A stretch of DNA of 64,000 bases. It comes from Umezawaea tangerina. Lineage in GTDB: Bacteria; Actinomycetota; Actinomycetes; Mycobacteriales; Pseudonocardiaceae. Shown one piece after another: positions 62,238 to 64,000 of this stretch. The stretch covers positions 310,001 to 374,000 of the forward strand of contig NZ_PVTF01000009.1 of the NCBI RefSeq assembly GCF_003002815.1, given 5' to 3'. The notes beneath the pieces are model-generated. The model was not told the origin of the DNA and ran no database searches. It saw nothing but the letters and a program-made list of their open reading frames with translations. The position numbers and the translations under genes are program-made. Every line of letters starts with the position of its first letter. Within the stretch, counting starts at the first letter, position 1.

Positions 62238-63158
62238 ATGACGGTCGGCCAGGTCCGCGGGTTCACCCGCTTCTACACCCGCGTGATCGGCCTGCTCGAC
62301 CGCTGCTACCTCGACTCCCCGTACTCGGCCACCGAGGCCAGGGTGCTGTTCGAGCTGGCCACCCGCGACCACTGCGAGGTCACCGACCTGCGCGCGGACC
62401 TCGGCGTGGACGCCGGCTACCTGAGCCGGATCCTCACCCGGTTCGAACGCGACGGGCTCGCCGTGCGCGAGCCGTCCCCCACCGACGGCCGCCGCCAGTC
62501 CGCCGGGCTGACCGACCGGGGCCGCGAGGTGTTCGCCGCGCTGGACGAGCGGTCATCGGCGGAGGTGGGCGCCCTGCTGGCGGACGTCCCCGAGTCCGAC
62601 CGGCGCAGGCTGACCGCCGCGATGGCGACCGTCCAGCGGGTGCTGGGCCGCACTCCCCCGTCCTCCTACGTGCTGCGCCCGCCGCGGCCCGGCGACCTGG
62701 GGTGGGTCGTGCACCGGCACGGCGTGCGCTACGCGGAGGAGAGCGGGTTCGACGGCACGTTCGAGGCGCTCGTCGCCGAGGTCGTCGCGGACTTCGGCCG
62801 GGGGCACGACCCCGAGCGCGAGGCGGCGTGGATCGCGGAGGTCGACGGCGAGCCGGTCGGCTCGGTGCTGTGCGTGCGCCTGGACGACACGACGGCGAAG
62901 CTGCGGCTGCTGCTCGTGGAGCCGTCCGCGCGCGGTCTCGGCATCGGCGCGCGCCTGGTGGAGGAGTGCCTGCGCTTCGCCGAGCGGGCCGGGTACCGGT
63001 CGATCACGCTGTGGACCGTGGCCGGGCTCGACTCGGCCCGGCGCGTCTACGAACGGGCCGGGTTCACCCTGCGGGAGGAGCGGCCGGACCGGCTCTTCGG
63101 ACGCGACGTGATCGGCCAGACGTGGCAGCGCCCGCTCGGCGGCGAATGGAGCCGATAG
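62238..63158 (+). CDS. MarR regulator fused to GNAT acetyltransferase
   Basis: 306 aa. Residues 1-150 are a MarR winged helix (DLGVDAGYLSRILTRFERDGLAVREPSPTDGRRQ). Residues 155-306 are a GNAT domain with the acetyl-CoA motif RLLLVEPSARGLGIGARLVEECLRFAERAGY and WTVAGLDSARRVYERAGF. Such fusions occur in actinobacteria, and the acetyl acceptor is unknown. The ATG at 62238 follows the palindromic operator. It is divergent from the MerR gene. Confidence 0.9.
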   Translation: MTVGQVRGFTRFYTRVIGLLDRCYLDSPYSATEARVLFELATRDHCEVTDLRADLGVDAGYLSRILTRFERDGLAVREPSPTDGRRQSAGLTDRGREVFAALDERSSAEVGALLADVPESDRRRLTAAMATVQRVLGRTPPSSYVLRPPRPGDLGWVVHRHGVRYAEESGFDGTFEALVAEVVADFGRGHDPEREAAWIAEVDGEPVGSVLCVRLDDTTAKLRLLLVEPSARGLGIGARLVEECLRFAERAGYRSITLWTVAGLDSARRVYERAGFTLREERPDRLFGRDVIGQTWQRPLGGEWSR

Positions 63159-63248
63159 GCGATCGCCATTGCGGTGATCGACAGCATTCCGCCGTTCACT
63201 TACGATCGCGTTTCCGACTTCCGTGGATCGGAAACGAGGAGAACCCGA

Positions 63249-64000
63249 GTGGGAAACGTCGTCGACCCGGAAGCCCCGCCACCCATAACCGCAGGTAGAC
63301 GGAACGAAATAGGCAAACTCACCGAGGTTTTGGGCCGATTGGCACAGAGCCGTCCGCAAGTGGTGGAGATCCACGGCGAAACCGGAATCGGCAAGACCCG
63401 ATTACTCGACGAACTCGCCCGAATGGCCGCAGACCACGGAATGGAATTGGTATCGGGTCGAGCGGGCGAATACGAGCGCGATGTCCCTTTCGGGATGGTC
63501 GCCGAGGCGGTCGACCGGCTCGCGACCGCCGGTGGCGACGGCGAGACGCGCGCGGTCGTGGACGCCCTGTCCCCCGATCCCGCGACCGGGGTGACAGCGG
63601 GCGCCGAGCGGTACCGGCTGTACCGGGCCGTGCGGCGGGTGGCCGTCCGGTACGCCCGCACGCCCGGCCTGGTCGTGCTGCTCGACGACCTGCACTGGGC
63701 CGACGAGGCGTCGCTGGAGCTGCTGGAGCACGTCCTGCTGGACATGCCGAGGGTGCCGCTGCTGGTGGCGCTGGCCTACCGCGGCCACCACGTGCCGCCG
63801 GGCCTGCCCGCCGCGCTGGCCAGGACGCGCGCGGAGGTGACCCGGCTCGCGCCCGGCCCGTTGGGGGCCGCGGACGTGGCCCGGCTGCTGCCGGACGTGC
63901 CCGCGCGGCGCAGGCGGCTGCTGCTCGCGGCCAGCGGCGGCAACCCGCTCTACCTGGACGCGCTGGCGCGGGTGGACGACCAGACCGTGGCCGCGCTCGC
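63249..64000 (+). CDS. LuxR-type large ATPase regulator (LAL), 5' part
   Basis: 250 residues are visible; the frame is open at the right edge. GTG start with GAGGAGAAC ribosome site. The N-terminus is an AAA/MalT-like ATPase: Walker A in HGETGIGKTRLLDELA (about residue 45), Walker B in GLVVLLDDLHWADEASLELL (about 140) and sensor motif ASGGNPLYLDALAR. This arrangement is typical of LAL regulators, whose C-terminal LuxR helix-turn-helix lies beyond the window. An AT-rich promoter and operator region precedes it. Confidence 0.85.
   Translation, partial: MGNVVDPEAPPPITAGRRNEIGKLTEVLGRLAQSRPQVVEIHGETGIGKTRLLDELARMAADHGMELVSGRAGEYERDVPFGMVAEAVDRLATAGGDGETRAVVDALSPDPATGVTAGAERYRLYRAVRRVAVRYARTPGLVVLLDDLHWADEASLELLEHVLLDMPRVPLLVALAYRGHHVPPGLPAALARTRAEVTRLAPGPLGAADVARLLPDVPARRRRLLLAASGGNPLYLDALARVDDQTVAAL

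Overview
The window is very GC-rich actinobacterial chromosome. An Lsr2 nucleoid protein, two SARP regulators, the Pup ligase gene pafA followed by pafB-pafC-tatA-tatC, WYL regulators and many GTG starts all point to the Actinomycetota. The gene set fits a Pseudonocardiales-type organism (Saccharothrix/Lentzea/Actinosynnema-like), but that genus-level guess is tentative. No rRNA, tRNA, CRISPR array, prophage or transposase gene was seen.

Layout. 3-746: end of a HAF-repeat surface protein. 823-10295: a compact, highly reducing type II polyketide (polyene/acyl chain) locus. On the minus strand it runs ACP, ketosynthase, alpha/beta-hydrolase, double hot-dog protein, chain-length-factor-like KS, two hot-dog dehydratase subunits, ketoreductase and a DsbA/HCCA-type isomerase, mostly joined by 4-bp ATGA/GTGA overlaps. 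Upstream are two coupled SARPs, an Lsr2 paralogue, and a second, near-identical ACP transcribed the other way. 10540-18725: DUF2203, a DEAD-box helicase, DUF1684, a secreted ricin-B/beta-helix protein, an OGG-fold-like protein, a P1-family peptidase and DUF4287. 18730-29488: carotenoid oxygenase, AraC regulators, a TIGR03086-type protein, hisG, thiolase with a divergent TetR, a DHFR-like protein, an OhrR-like pair and small DUF genes. 29561-33610: a MITE-like foldback element, then a branched-chain 2-oxoacid dehydrogenase operon (E1alpha-E1beta-E2) divergent from an Lrp-type regulator. 34140-43144: APH-like kinase, CAP lipoprotein, OmpR-type two-component system, VIT1-like transporter, intradiol dioxygenase, AI-2E-family permease and cobF. 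43564-49546: gltB-gltD. 50510-60404: a CBM2/Cip1-like secreted protein behind a CebR-like box, a lipid kinase, the tatC-tatA-pafC-pafB-pafA block and a PAP2/DGK fusion. 60501-64000: transglutaminase-like protein, TipA-like MerR regulator with a textbook 19-bp-spacer promoter, a MarR-GNAT fusion and the start of a LuxR-type ATPase regulator.

Two things stand out. First, the polyketide locus is small and self-contained. It has a catalytically complete KS beside a KS-like partner lacking all three catalytic residues, a dehydratase pair in which one partner lacks the catalytic Glu, two ACPs with identical cores, and its own Lsr2. Second, four intergenic regions (17.0-17.5, 33.6-34.1, 39.4-39.9 and 49.5-50.5 kb) carry a repeated composite element. 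It consists of a perfect palindrome with a fixed inner core (CTTGTCAAGAC / GTCTTGACAAG) and outer arms that differ between copies yet stay complementary, an adjacent array of GCATC-type mini-hairpins, and, in two copies, a conserved 100-bp flank with a hairpin. Genes around these elements show a marked local C-versus-G strand bias whose sign follows the orientation of the element, and one copy sits on the remains of an acetyltransferase gene. I do not recognise this element as a described family.
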